This document shows, piece by piece, positions 33,563-41,856 of a stretch of 64,000 bases of DNA. The notes under the pieces were generated by a model that was not told the origin of the DNA, did no database searches, and saw only the letters and a list, made by a program, of their open reading frames with translations. This DNA is from Oscillospiraceae bacterium (GTDB lineage Bacteria; Bacillota; Clostridia; Oscillospirales; Oscillospiraceae): positions 79,334 to 143,333 of the forward strand of contig JAFYAQ010000013.1 of assembly GCA_017540645.1 (NCBI GenBank). Direction: 5' to 3'. A program made the position numbers and the translations under genes. Position 1 is the first letter of the stretch, and every line of letters starts with the position of its first letter.

Positions 33563-34075
33563 TCAGTCCGGAGCGGTTTGGGCTCTTTGCGTCCCCAACT
33601 CCGTATAGATCATCCCGTTTCGGCCACGGTCGGAGCGCAGGAGGGAGATGCTCTCCACCGTCATGGACGCCGAAGGCAGCTCTATCCCCGGCAGCTTTCC
33701 GGAGGCTTTCCGGACCAGGGTGACGTGGGGGGCAAAGCGCTTCCGGTCAAAGGGGATCTCCCGCTCCGCCAGAGAACGGCGCAGCCGGCGCACCACCGAC
33801 AAAAGGGGCGCCGAGGAAGCGAGCCCTGCCCAAAAGAGGTCCCCGAAGCAGCCCATCCCCTCCAGCGCCAGGGGAAAAGGGGTAAAGCTTACCGCGGCGA
33901 GGGCATCCAGCACCGGCTCCGGATCCGGGTATTCCCCGATGAAGGCCAGAGTCAGGTGCAGGTTCTCCTCCCGGGTAAAATTGCCCCGGACCCCCCGGTC
34001 GTACAGGTCGTTCTGGGCCCGGATCAGAGCGTCCTTCATGGCCTCGGACAGGGCGACAGCGACAAACAGTCTCAT
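33563..34075 (-). CDS. thpR: RNA 2',3'-cyclic phosphodiesterase (2H family)
   Basis: This 170-residue protein has the two HxTx motifs of the 2H superfamily, His40-Leu-Thr42 in NLHLTLAFIG and His117-Val-Thr119 in FAPHVTLVRK. Family members hydrolyse 2',3'-cyclic phosphate RNA ends or ligate tRNA halves in vitro. It lies 16 bases upstream of the Memo-AMMECR1 gene on the same strand, so it is probably in the same operon. Confidence 0.92.
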   Translation of the reverse strand: MRLFVAVALSEAMKDALIRAQNDLYDRGVRGNFTREENLHLTLAFIGEYPDPEPVLDALAAVSFTPFPLALEGMGCFGDLFWAGLASSAPLLSVVRRLRRSLAEREIPFDRKRFAPHVTLVRKASGKLPGIELPSASMTVESISLLRSDRGRNGMIYTELGTQRAQTAPD

Positions 34076-34093
34076 ATGTCCCGCTCCTCCCGT

Positions 34094-35239
34094 TCACAGC
34101 CTCCGGTACAGCTCCGCCGGGGGAAGACCGTTGGCTTTTGCCATTTTCTTCCAGCCGGCGTTGGCGATGGCGATGTACAAGGCCCGGGGGAAGGCCCGGG
34201 GCTGGGCGAAGATATCCTCTGTCGTCCTCTTCCCGTTGATGGCCTCCGCCAGCCGGTCCATGCCTTTTGCCATCGACCCGGTGACGCCCCGCTCAAAGGG
34301 GATATGCTCCATCAGGGCTCCGGCCAGTTCCCCGGCGCTGACGCCCAGCCCGCCGCCGTAGACAAAGGACAGCTTTTCGCACCATTGCCGGACGGCCTCA
34401 AAAAGATGGCGGAGCTGGCGGCTCTCGTACAGGCCCATGTTGGCCAGGACGTAGACCCGCTTCCCGCCGGAACAGCCGTCTCGCTCCAGTCGCTCCATCA
34501 GCCGGATGCCCTGGGCAGGAAGGCCGTCTACATACAGGGGCAGGGCGAAGATGAGGGTCTCCGCAGTCTCCAGGGCGGAGACCACGCCATCCGGGTCCTT
34601 TATATAATCCCAGACGGAAAGGACCTCCGGTTCTGTCGCAAGCCGCTTTACAAGTTCCTTTGCCAGCTTCCCGGAGTTGCTTCGGCTGCCTCGCATGCTG
34701 CCCACCAGGAGGACCGTCCAGCCGATCGTCACCGGGAGAGCCTCCCGGGCCGAAGCGGTCTCTTCCGCCTCCTCCCGGAACTCCACGGCCTCCACCCGGG
34801 CGCGAAAGTTGGCGCACACGGCCCGGACGTAGCGTCGGGCGCTCTCCTTTTCCGCCGCCGTCAGCGCCGGCCCGTAGAAGAAAAAGGTGAAGGGCTTGTC
34901 CTCTTCATAGCGCTTTTTGTGGTGGGTCTCCCCCTGTACTACCTCAAAATGGGGCAGCACATAGCCCAGAGAGCGGTCGAAGACTCCCTTCACAAAGCCG
35001 GAGAAGCCGCCGTATGTGTAACGGCTGATCACGTGCACCTCCCCGGCCCGGTGGACCAGCTCGCCCATATTCTCATAGCCGTCCTTCTGCACGCAGACCC
35101 CCGGGGTCCGGTTCCAGCAGCCGAAGCAGCCGATACAGGGACGGACGGGCCCATCCTCGGAGACCACCGTCCAGCCCGCGTAGTCGCTCGCCAGGCGCGC
35201 CCACTTTTCCGGCGGCAGATCGTGAATGACCAGATCCAT
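34094..35239 (-). CDS. Flavodoxin/NADPH-dependent FMN reductase-like protein with two flavodoxin-like halves
   Basis: From ATG 35239 the protein is 381 residues. The first half (to about 170) resembles NADPH-dependent FMN reductase family proteins with a Cys motif (CIGCFGCWNRTPGVC), but it lacks the usual N-terminal beta-strand and phosphate loop. The second half (about 175-381) begins VLLVGSMRGSRSNSGKLAKEL, an intact flavin phosphate-binding loop, then DPDGVVSALE and ALPLYVDGLP. It may use one FMN and a Cys-rich half as a redox partner (inference). It heads the operon with thpR and the AMMECR1 genes. Confidence 0.75.
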   Translation of the reverse strand: MDLVIHDLPPEKWARLASDYAGWTVVSEDGPVRPCIGCFGCWNRTPGVCVQKDGYENMGELVHRAGEVHVISRYTYGGFSGFVKGVFDRSLGYVLPHFEVVQGETHHKKRYEEDKPFTFFFYGPALTAAEKESARRYVRAVCANFRARVEAVEFREEAEETASAREALPVTIGWTVLLVGSMRGSRSNSGKLAKELVKRLATEPEVLSVWDYIKDPDGVVSALETAETLIFALPLYVDGLPAQGIRLMERLERDGCSGGKRVYVLANMGLYESRQLRHLFEAVRQWCEKLSFVYGGGLGVSAGELAGALMEHIPFERGVTGSMAKGMDRLAEAINGKRTTEDIFAQPRAFPRALYIAIANAGWKKMAKANGLPPAELYRRL

Positions 35240-35283
35240 GAAGCATTCCCCCAAATGTCAGGCAGACACTGTGACTTTATATA

Positions 35284-35312
35284 ATGATACAATGGGAGCC
35301 GGGAATTATCAA
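35284..35312 (-). promoter_or_regulatory. Promoter of the flavodoxin-thpR-AMMECR1 operon
   Basis: TTGATA (35312-35307), a 17-base spacer and TATCAT (35289-35284) on the minus strand lie about 45 bases before the ATG. Confidence 0.6.
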
Positions 35313-35318
35313 GGCATG

Positions 35319-35347
35319 TTGACGAACACCGCCGGGAAAACTATAAT
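35319..35347 (+). promoter_or_regulatory. nnrDE promoter
   Basis: TTGACG (35319-35324), a 17-base spacer and consensus TATAAT (35342-35347) lie 32 bases before the nnrDE ATG. It is back to back with the minus-strand promoter at 35284-35312. Confidence 0.75.
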
Positions 35348-35378
35348 GACAGAAAGATGAATAAAGGAGCGGACAGCC

Positions 35379-36896
35379 ATGCGTCTATCCAACAGCGAGA
35401 AGATGTACAACGCGGATGCCTCCGCCATCCATGTGGCGGGCATACCGTCCTATATCCTGATGCAGAACGCGGCGGCCCACATCGCCCGGGCCGCGGCGGA
35501 GATCATGGGCCAGAACCGCACGGCGGTGGTTTTCTGCGGCACGGGCAACAACGGAGGCGACGGCGTGGGCGCCGCGGCCATCCTCTGCCAGCAGGGAGTC
35601 CGGGTGCGGGCACTGCTGGTGGGCCGCCGGGAGAAGATGACCCACGACTCCCTGCGCATGGAAGAGCGGCTGCGCGCCGCCGGGGGAGAGCTGGAGCCCT
35701 TCGACCCTCAGGACGCAAGCCTGCCGGGAGAGCTGCGCCGTGCCGGCGCGGTGATCGACGCCCTGTTCGGCATCGGACTGAAACGGGACCTGGGCGGCGA
35801 CGCCCTGAAGGACGTGCGCATGATGAACGCCTCCGGCGCCGGAGTGATCGCGGCGGACATCCCCTCGGGGGTCTCCGCGGACAGCGGCGCGGTGCTGGGG
35901 GAGGCGGTGAAGTGCGTGCGTACGGTCACCTTCTCCCTGGCCAAGCCCGGGCATTTTCTGGAGCCGGGCTGCGTATACTGCGGCGAGGTGGAGGTCTGCG
36001 ATATCGGCATCCCCCCGGAGACGGTGAAGGCCGCCGAGACCGACACGGAAGTGATCCTCCCCGGGGAGATCCGCCTGCCCAAGCGGCCCCGGGTTTCCCA
36101 TAAGGGGGACTTCGGCAAGCTGCTGATCCTGGGCGGCAGCCGGGGCTATACCGGCGCGCCCAACCTCTGCGCCCGGGCCGCGGTCCGCTCCGGGGCGGGA
36201 CTGGTGTACCTGGGGGTCCCGGAGGCCATCTACCCCATCTGCGCGGTGAAGAACGACGAGGCCATGCCCTTCCCCCTGCCCTGCGACAGGGAGGGGCGGC
36301 TGACCGAGGAGGCGGTGCGCCTGGCCCTCGCCCGGGAAAACGCCCCGGACGTGATCGTGGCCGGCCCGGGCATGGGCCGGAGCGAGGAGATCCGCAAGGC
36401 GGTGCGTCTGCTGCTCCGGGAGGCCAAGGTCCCCCTGGTGCTGGACGCGGACGCCCTCTGGGCCGTCAGCGACGAGGTGGCCCTGCTGGCCGATTACGCC
36501 TATCCTCTGATCATCACCCCCCACGCCGGAGAGTTTGCCCGCCTGGGCGGGGCCATCACCGGGGAGCGGCTGTGCGACGCCCGCTTTTTCGCCCGGCAGT
36601 ACGGCTGCATCACAGTGCTCAAGGGCCACCGGACCGTGGTCGCCATGCCGGACGGACGCGCCGGCATCATCGCCGCGGGGAACCCCGGTATGGCCAAGGG
36701 CGGCAGCGGCGACGTGCTGGCCGGGGTGCTGGGGGCGCTCCTGGGCCAGATGGAGCCGGAGCGGGCGGCGCTGACCGCCTGCTGGGTCCATGCGGATGCC
36801 GGGGACGAGTGCGCCGCCCAGAAGGGAGAGTACGGCATGACCCCCTCGGACATCATCGAGGCCATTCCGACTATCATGAAGGAGATCACGGAGTAA
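35379..36896 (+). CDS. nnr: Bifunctional NAD(P)H-hydrate epimerase / ADP-dependent dehydratase
   Basis: This 505-residue protein has an N-terminal NnrE epimerase domain (1-215; GTGNNGGDGVGAAAILCQQG, DIPSGVSADSG) and a C-terminal NnrD dehydratase domain (about 225-505; GDFGKLLILGGSRGYTGA, ITPHAGEFARLGG, and NPGMAKGGSGDVLAG with the catalytic Asp). It repairs hydrated NADH and NADPH, using ADP. It starts a plus-strand run with a lipoprotein gene, alr and mazF. Confidence 0.96.
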   Translation: MRLSNSEKMYNADASAIHVAGIPSYILMQNAAAHIARAAAEIMGQNRTAVVFCGTGNNGGDGVGAAAILCQQGVRVRALLVGRREKMTHDSLRMEERLRAAGGELEPFDPQDASLPGELRRAGAVIDALFGIGLKRDLGGDALKDVRMMNASGAGVIAADIPSGVSADSGAVLGEAVKCVRTVTFSLAKPGHFLEPGCVYCGEVEVCDIGIPPETVKAAETDTEVILPGEIRLPKRPRVSHKGDFGKLLILGGSRGYTGAPNLCARAAVRSGAGLVYLGVPEAIYPICAVKNDEAMPFPLPCDREGRLTEEAVRLALARENAPDVIVAGPGMGRSEEIRKAVRLLLREAKVPLVLDADALWAVSDEVALLADYAYPLIITPHAGEFARLGGAITGERLCDARFFARQYGCITVLKGHRTVVAMPDGRAGIIAAGNPGMAKGGSGDVLAGVLGALLGQMEPERAALTACWVHADAGDECAAQKGEYGMTPSDIIEAIPTIMKEITE

Positions 36897-36899
36897 AAC

Positions 36900-37457
36900 A
36901 TGCGGCGAGAAGGCATTCTCGCACCAATGACAGCCCTGCTGCTCCTGCTCTCGGCCTGCGGCGCAGATGCCCAGACCGAGTGGCGCAGCTGGCAGGAGGA
37001 GCTGCGGGCCGCGCCGGAGATTTATTTTGACGCGGAGATCGTCTCCCGGACGGAGACGGACGCCCTGACGTTTTCCGCCCGGGTCCTGGCCGCGGGGGAC
37101 ACGGTCACCATGACCCTGACCGCGCCGGAGACCCTCCGGGGCCTGAGCGTGGTGACGCGGCGGGAGGGCCGGTCTCTCCGGATCGAGGACACGGATATCT
37201 CCCTGACGGCGGGCCGGGGGGAGACCCTCTCCCCCAGCGAGGCCGGGGCCGTCCTGATCGCCGCCCTTCGGGAGGGGCACATCCTCTACACCGGGGCGGG
37301 GGCCGACCGGGGGTGCGCGGCCTTCACCGGGCCCCGGGACGAGACCGTCACCGTCCGGCTCTCCCCGGAGGGGCTGCCGGTGTCCGCGGAGATCGCCCGG
37401 GGAGAGAGGACCGAACTGCATCTGAGCATCACCGACTGGAGCGCTGCAAAGGAGTAA
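36900..37457 (+). CDS. Hypothetical lipoprotein
   Basis: This 185-residue protein has a signal peptide with lipobox LLSAC (Cys20), so it is anchored outside the membrane. The mature part is beta-rich and charged. The pattern (YFDAEIVSRTETDALTFSARV) and the ending LHLSITDW recall LolA-like lipid- or protein-binding barrels, but the match is too weak to name. The ATG is three bases after the nnr stop, and alr starts four bases after its own stop, so the three are tightly coupled. Confidence 0.8.
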   Translation: MRREGILAPMTALLLLLSACGADAQTEWRSWQEELRAAPEIYFDAEIVSRTETDALTFSARVLAAGDTVTMTLTAPETLRGLSVVTRREGRSLRIEDTDISLTAGRGETLSPSEAGAVLIAALREGHILYTGAGADRGCAAFTGPRDETVTVRLSPEGLPVSAEIARGERTELHLSITDWSAAKE

Positions 37458-37461
37458 GAAC

Positions 37462-38595
37462 GTGAACGCAAATGAGACCAGGACCTGGGCGGAGATCGAC
37501 CTGGGAGCTTTGAAACACAATGTACGGGAGATCCGCGCGGCCCTGCCCGAGAGCTGCGGCCTGGTGGGGATCGTGAAGGCCGACGCCTACGGCCACGGGG
37601 CGGTGCCCGTCGCCCGGGCCCTCCGGGAGGCAGGGGCCTCCTATCTGGCCGTGGCCTGCCCGGAGGAGGCTTTCCAGCTCCGGGCCGCCGGGGAGCTGCT
37701 GCCCGTTTTGATCCTGGGAGCGGCGGACCCTGCCTGGGCGCCCCGGCTCAGCGTGGAGAACATCACCCAGGCGGTGGGCAGTCTGGAGCAGGGCCGGGCC
37801 CTGTCCGCGGCCCTGCTGCCGGGACAGCGGCTGAAGATCCATCTGAAGCTGGACACGGGCATGGGCCGGCTGGGCTTTCCCGCCCGGGAGGAGACGGCCT
37901 TCCGGGAGGCTGCGGCGGTCATGGCGCTGCCGGGGCTGGAGACCGAGGGCGTTTTCACCCATTTCGCGGTCTCCGACACCCCAGGAGGCGAGGACTACAC
38001 CCGCGGCCAGTACGCGGCCTTCACCGCCGCCGTCGCCGCCATCGAGACCCTGAGCGGGAGAAAGATCCCCCTGCGCCACTGCATGAACTCCGGCGCCGTG
38101 CTGGGCTTCCGGGAGCTGGGGGCGGAGACACAGCTCTGCCGTCCCGGCCTGCTGATCTACGGAGTGTACCCGGAGCGGGAGCACTTCGGCCTGGAGTTGC
38201 GGCCGGTGATGACCCTGAAGACCCGCATCCTGGCGGTGACAAACCACAGGGCGGGGGACAGCATCAGCTATGGCCGCACCTGGCGGGCGGAGCGGGACAG
38301 CCGCCTGGCCGTGATCCCCGTGGGCTACGCCGACGGGCTGCACCGGGCTCTCAGCGGCAAGCTGCAGGTGGGACTCCGGGGCCGCCGGGTGCCACAGGTG
38401 GGGCGCATCTGCATGGACATGTGCATGCTGGATGTGACGGACATGCCCCAGACCCAATGCGGGGATGTGGTCACCGTCTTCGGCCAGGGTCAGGACGGAG
38501 GGCCCACCGTGGAGGAGCTGGCCGATCTGGCCGGCACCATCCCCTATGAGCTTATGTGCGCCGTCAGTCTCCGGGTGCCCCGGATCTATAAGTAA
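37462..38595 (+). CDS. alr: Alanine racemase
   Basis: This 377-residue PLP enzyme has Lys39 in VGIVKADAYGHGA as the cofactor-binding residue, and a C-terminal beta domain with the catalytic Tyr in DSISYGRTW. CMDMCMLDVT is also typical. It makes D-alanine for peptidoglycan. It starts at GTG 37462 behind GGAG. In many Firmicutes alr is followed by a mazEF-type toxin-antitoxin pair; here a MazF gene follows 109 bases later. Confidence 0.96.
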   Translation: MNANETRTWAEIDLGALKHNVREIRAALPESCGLVGIVKADAYGHGAVPVARALREAGASYLAVACPEEAFQLRAAGELLPVLILGAADPAWAPRLSVENITQAVGSLEQGRALSAALLPGQRLKIHLKLDTGMGRLGFPAREETAFREAAAVMALPGLETEGVFTHFAVSDTPGGEDYTRGQYAAFTAAVAAIETLSGRKIPLRHCMNSGAVLGFRELGAETQLCRPGLLIYGVYPEREHFGLELRPVMTLKTRILAVTNHRAGDSISYGRTWRAERDSRLAVIPVGYADGLHRALSGKLQVGLRGRRVPQVGRICMDMCMLDVTDMPQTQCGDVVTVFGQGQDGGPTVEELADLAGTIPYELMCAVSLRVPRIYK

Positions 38596-38704
38596 GGGCG
38601 GCCGGGCGGACCGGCCCATGTATAAATTCCCCTCTCCCGTGGGAAAATGAAGACAGCCCTACATAAGATGGAAAGGGCGAGTATGGCATGGGAGAGTGAG
38701 AAAT

Positions 38705-39073
38705 ATGCAGACCGTTCGGAGAGGAGACATCTTTTACGCCGACCTGAGCCCGGTGGTGGGCAGCGAGCAGGGGGGCATGCGTCCGGTGCTGATCGTGCAG
38801 AACGACGCCGGCAACCGCCACAGCCCCACCGTGATCGCCGCCGCCATCACGTCCCAGCTGGGCAAGGCGCGGCTGCCCACCCATATCGAGCTCCACGGAG
38901 CCAGCTGCGGCCTGAGCCGGGACAGCGTGATATTGCTGGAGCAGATCCGCACCATCGACAAATCCCGGCTCCGGGAGCGTATGGGCAAGCTGCCCGACGG
39001 AGTGATGAACCGGGTGGACGGGGCCATCGCCGTCAGCTTCGGCCTGGGCCGGAGCGCGCCCCCGGCGTCATGA
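38705..39073 (+). CDS. MazF/PemK-family endoribonuclease toxin
   Basis: From ATG 38705 the protein is 122 residues with MazF signatures: RRGDIFYADLSPVVGSEQGG at the N-terminus (with the catalytic-type Arg), RPVLIVQND, PTVIAAAITSQ, THIEL and LLEQIRTID. It would cleave single-stranded mRNA at short motifs. No MazE-type antitoxin gene is visible in the 109 bases after alr or directly downstream. The Bacillus ndoAI-ndoA pair would have it upstream. Confidence 0.9.
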   Translation: MQTVRRGDIFYADLSPVVGSEQGGMRPVLIVQNDAGNRHSPTVIAAAITSQLGKARLPTHIELHGASCGLSRDSVILLEQIRTIDKSRLRERMGKLPDGVMNRVDGAIAVSFGLGRSAPPAS

Positions 39074-39079
39074 TTTCCG

Positions 39080-39114
39080 CACCCTCCGCATACAGTTGCG
39101 GGGGGTGTTTTTTT
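39080..39114 (+). terminator. Terminator/attenuator overlapping the next ribosome site
   Basis: CACCC-CCGC (39080-39089) pairs with GCGG-GGGTG (39098-39107), followed by seven T residues that end at the ATG of the next gene. The 3' arm contains the only G-rich ribosome-site candidate for that gene. Confidence 0.65.
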
Positions 39115-39651
39115 ATGGACGATATCCGCGTCCCCGTCCGGCTGGGCGGGGAGACCAAGGGAGAGCTGTGCGTGACGGACGAGGGACTGATCAGACGCTT
39201 TGACGCCCGCTGCGAGGACCCGGGCCGCCTGGTGCGGCTGAGCGTGTACGGAGGCGGAAAGGAGGGGTATCTGGGGGTGATGGAGCCGGAAAACGGGGCG
39301 TTGAGCCTTCACCGGCGCCTGAGCCGCGCGGAGCGGGCAGACTTCCCGGACCCCATCGAATACGCCGCCGAGGCAGGAGACCGAGGAGCGCCGGGGAGCC
39401 CGTCGGTGCAGACTCAGGCCGGAGCCCGGAACCAGCCCCGACGTCCCTCTGCCCGGGCCCGGGAGGGGGAGCCGGATACCCTCTGGCGGCAGGTGGGGGA
39501 CGGCAGCCTGTACGCCCAGACGGCGGAGGGGAGCTTTCGGGCCATCCCCGCCACCCGCTACGGCCTCCCCGCCGGCAAGGCGGTGGACCGGCGGCGCATC
39601 GAGGGCGTGGACTATGTGATCTACCGCCTGCGAAACGGGCGGATCGAGTAG
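39115..39651 (+). CDS. Hypothetical protein
   Basis: From ATG 39115 the protein is 178 residues, with no membrane segment. An N-terminal half of short beta segments (VPVRLGGETKGELCVTDEGL, LVRLSVYGGGKEGYLGVM) is followed by a low-complexity Pro/Arg/Gly/Ala linker (about 85-120) and a short folded C-terminus ending VDYVIYRLRNGRIE. I recognise no family. An ATG at 39070 overlapping the mazF stop is an alternative start, but that part would be coded by the terminator. Confidence 0.6.
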   Translation: MDDIRVPVRLGGETKGELCVTDEGLIRRFDARCEDPGRLVRLSVYGGGKEGYLGVMEPENGALSLHRRLSRAERADFPDPIEYAAEAGDRGAPGSPSVQTQAGARNQPRRPSARAREGEPDTLWRQVGDGSLYAQTAEGSFRAIPATRYGLPAGKAVDRRRIEGVDYVIYRLRNGRIE

Positions 39652-39758
39652 GCGGCGGTTTACAAAGGGGGATGGCTCCCGGCGGCGGCGAAAGGCCGCC
39701 AAGGAGAGTTATCCCCCTTGCCATGCGGTAAAAATTATCGATAAACAATAAAAACATA

Positions 39759-39787
39759 TTGACAAGCAATATATCCCGTGCTATCCT
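39759..39787 (+). promoter_or_regulatory. Promoter of the DUF2975/HTH/DUF4173 operon
   Basis: TTGACA (39759-39764), a 17-base spacer and TATCCT (39782-39787). An AT-rich ATCGATAAACAATAA (39737-39751 region) sits just upstream and could bind the operon's own HTH protein. Confidence 0.65.
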
Positions 39788-39809
39788 GAGGGCGAAAAGA
39801 GGGGATGAC

Positions 39810-40259
39810 ATGAATTGGACCAAGGATAAAAGCTTGCTGCTCTCCCAGGGCTGCGTGCTGCTGTTTGCGGCGCTGCTGCTGGCGCTGGACGTCGGCGCGC
39901 CCTGGCTGGCGCGTTGGCTGGGCGATTACGGCGCGCAGGAGCAGCCGGGCGCGGCGGCCCTGCTTGTTTGCATCTACGCGGGCAGCGTTTTCGCCTGGCT
40001 CTGCCTGTGGGAGCTCTGGCGTCTGCTCGGCGCGATCCGGCGGGGACTCGTGTTCACGGAGGAAAACGTGCGCGCGATGCGCCGGGTGAGCTGGTGCTGC
40101 GTCGGGGCGGCCGCGGTGGCTCTCTGCGCGGCGCTGTGGTATCCGTCCATGCTGGTGATCTGCGCAGCGGCGGGCTTTATGGCGCTGATTGTGCGCATTG
40201 TCAAGAACGCCTTTCAGCAGGCCATGGCCATGAAGGACGAGCTGGATCTCACGGTTTGA
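39810..40259 (+). CDS. DUF2975 family membrane protein
   Basis: From ATG 39810 the protein is 149 residues, with four hydrophobic segments (about 10-27, 48-68, 97-117, 120-140), the usual DUF2975 topology. The function is unknown. The family is nearly always followed by a small XRE-type HTH gene, as here, so the pair probably works as a membrane sensor/effector and repressor. Confidence 0.82.
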   Translation: MNWTKDKSLLLSQGCVLLFAALLLALDVGAPWLARWLGDYGAQEQPGAAALLVCIYAGSVFAWLCLWELWRLLGAIRRGLVFTEENVRAMRRVSWCCVGAAAVALCAALWYPSMLVICAAAGFMALIVRIVKNAFQQAMAMKDELDLTV

Positions 40260-40267
40260 GGTGGAGC

Positions 40268-40471
40268 ATGGAAATCGTTGTCAATCTGGATGTGATGATG
40301 GCGCGGCGCAAGATCTCCAGCAACGAGCTGGCGGAACGCGTCGGCATCACCCCTGCCAACCTCTCGATCCTCAAAACCGGCAAGGCCAAGGCCATCCGCT
40401 TTTCCACGCTGATGGCACTCTGCCGGGAGCTGGACTGCCAGCCCGGGGACCTGCTCTCGTACAGGGAATAG
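40268..40471 (+). CDS. Small XRE/YozG-family helix-turn-helix regulator
   Basis: This 67-residue protein is almost only a helix-turn-helix: MMARRKISSNELAERVGITP, then ANLSILKTGKAKAIRFSTL, and the family ending LCRELDCQPGDLLSY. It follows the DUF2975 gene by eight bases. YozG-like proteins probably repress their own operon. Confidence 0.9.
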   Translation: MEIVVNLDVMMARRKISSNELAERVGITPANLSILKTGKAKAIRFSTLMALCRELDCQPGDLLSYRE

Positions 40472-40489
40472 CGTAAAGGAGAAACGAAA

Positions 40490-41755
40490 ATGAACGAAAA
40501 CGAGCTGGAGGCCCGGGCGGCCTCCGGAGAGATCGCTGCGCCCATTTTGCCGGAAAAGCCCGTCTTTCGGCGGGAGCTTGCCGCGGCGCTGCTGATGTAC
40601 CCCTCTGCCTTTGCCTATGTTCGCGCGCTGGACGACTGGCCCTTCTGGCCCTTCCTGCTGCTGTTCGTGGGGTTGACAGAGCTGCTGTGCCGCGAAAAGC
40701 CCCGCAGCCGGGAGAGCTGGTTCTGGCTGGGCTGTATGCTGCTGTGCTGGTGGGGCTCCCACGGTCGGGTCTGGGGCGACGAGGTCTGGCTCCCGCTGCA
40801 CGCTCTGGCGATCTGGTGGGTCCTGCACCGCAGCGGCGCGCTGCTGGAGCGCCAGAGCGGCCACCTTTTGCCCCTCGACATGCTGAACGGCGCCTTCGTT
40901 TTCCCCTTCCGGCATTTCCTTTTGCGCCTGCACTGCCTGGCAGGCGGCCTGGGAAAGCTCCTTCGGCGGCAGGGGAACAGCCGTGTCCCCGCGCTGAGCG
41001 CTGCCCTCGCCGCGGCGTCCTCGCTGCTGCTCTTCGCGCTGGCGCTGCGGTTTCTGCAGGCGGCGGACTCCGCCTTTGAGCGGCTGGTGACAGCCGTGCT
41101 GGGCCGGCTGAAGCTGCCGGAGTGGCGTCTGCGCTGGTTTGACTTTGCCCTGAGCCTCCCGGTAGGCGCCTATCTCTTCGGGCTGATCGCCGGGAGCTGC
41201 CGGGAAGAGCGCAGCGTGCTGGACGAGAGGGCGGAGCGGGCGCGCCTCCGCCTCGCCGGGCTGCGCCGGGTCCCGCACCGGGTCTGGCTGGTGCTCGCGG
41301 CCGGATTCGTGCTGCTGTATCTGCTCTTCTTCGCAGTGCAGGCGCGGTATCTTTTCGGCGCCTTCTCGCGCCGCCTGCCCGAGGGCTTCATCGTCTCGGA
41401 GTACGCGCGGCGGGGCTTCTTCGAGCTCTGTCGTGTCATGGCGCTGAACTTTGCGCTGCTCTGGCTGTTGACGCGCACGGCGGATCGCCCCGCGCGGGAG
41501 GAGCCCGCGCTGCGGCTCGTGTGCCTGCTGCTGCTCGTGGAGAGCCTGCTCTTCGCCGTGGTCGCGGCGTCCAAACTGGGGCTGTATATCGACTGTTTCG
41601 GCTTCACGCCGCTGCGCTTCCAGTCGCTCTGGCTCGTCGCCGTGCTGGCCTTCGGCTGCCTCTGCGCCCTGGGAAGCCTGCTCACGGGGAAGCGGAGCCT
41701 GCGCCTCTTCCTCGGCGGGGCGGCGCTGAGCTTCGTGCTGTTGGGACTGTATTGA
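40490..41755 (+). CDS. DUF4173/DUF4153-family polytopic membrane protein
   Basis: This 421-residue protein has roughly ten hydrophobic segments and the motif SEYARRGFFELC found in DUF4173-type proteins. The function is unknown. It lies 18 bases behind the HTH gene, and a terminator follows, so DUF2975, HTH and this gene form one unit. Codons are very GC-rich, with more GCG/CTC usage than the upstream hypothetical gene. Confidence 0.8.
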   Translation: MNENELEARAASGEIAAPILPEKPVFRRELAAALLMYPSAFAYVRALDDWPFWPFLLLFVGLTELLCREKPRSRESWFWLGCMLLCWWGSHGRVWGDEVWLPLHALAIWWVLHRSGALLERQSGHLLPLDMLNGAFVFPFRHFLLRLHCLAGGLGKLLRRQGNSRVPALSAALAAASSLLLFALALRFLQAADSAFERLVTAVLGRLKLPEWRLRWFDFALSLPVGAYLFGLIAGSCREERSVLDERAERARLRLAGLRRVPHRVWLVLAAGFVLLYLLFFAVQARYLFGAFSRRLPEGFIVSEYARRGFFELCRVMALNFALLWLLTRTADRPAREEPALRLVCLLLLVESLLFAVVAASKLGLYIDCFGFTPLRFQSLWLVAVLAFGCLCALGSLLTGKRSLRLFLGGAALSFVLLGLY

Positions 41756-41776
41756 GGAAAAGCGGATTGAATAGAA

Positions 41777-41811
41777 AAAACGGGACAGGGGATCATTCCC
41801 TGTCCCGTTTT
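41777..41811. terminator. Bidirectional terminator
   Basis: AAAACGGGACAGGG and CCCTGTCCCGTTTT are perfect 14-base arms around GATCATT. It serves the DUF4173 gene (plus) and the membrane gene at 41857 (minus). Confidence 0.85.
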
Positions 41812-41856
41812 CTGTGAAAGCTCCGCTTCCGCAGAAAATCATGCCGTATTTATAAA

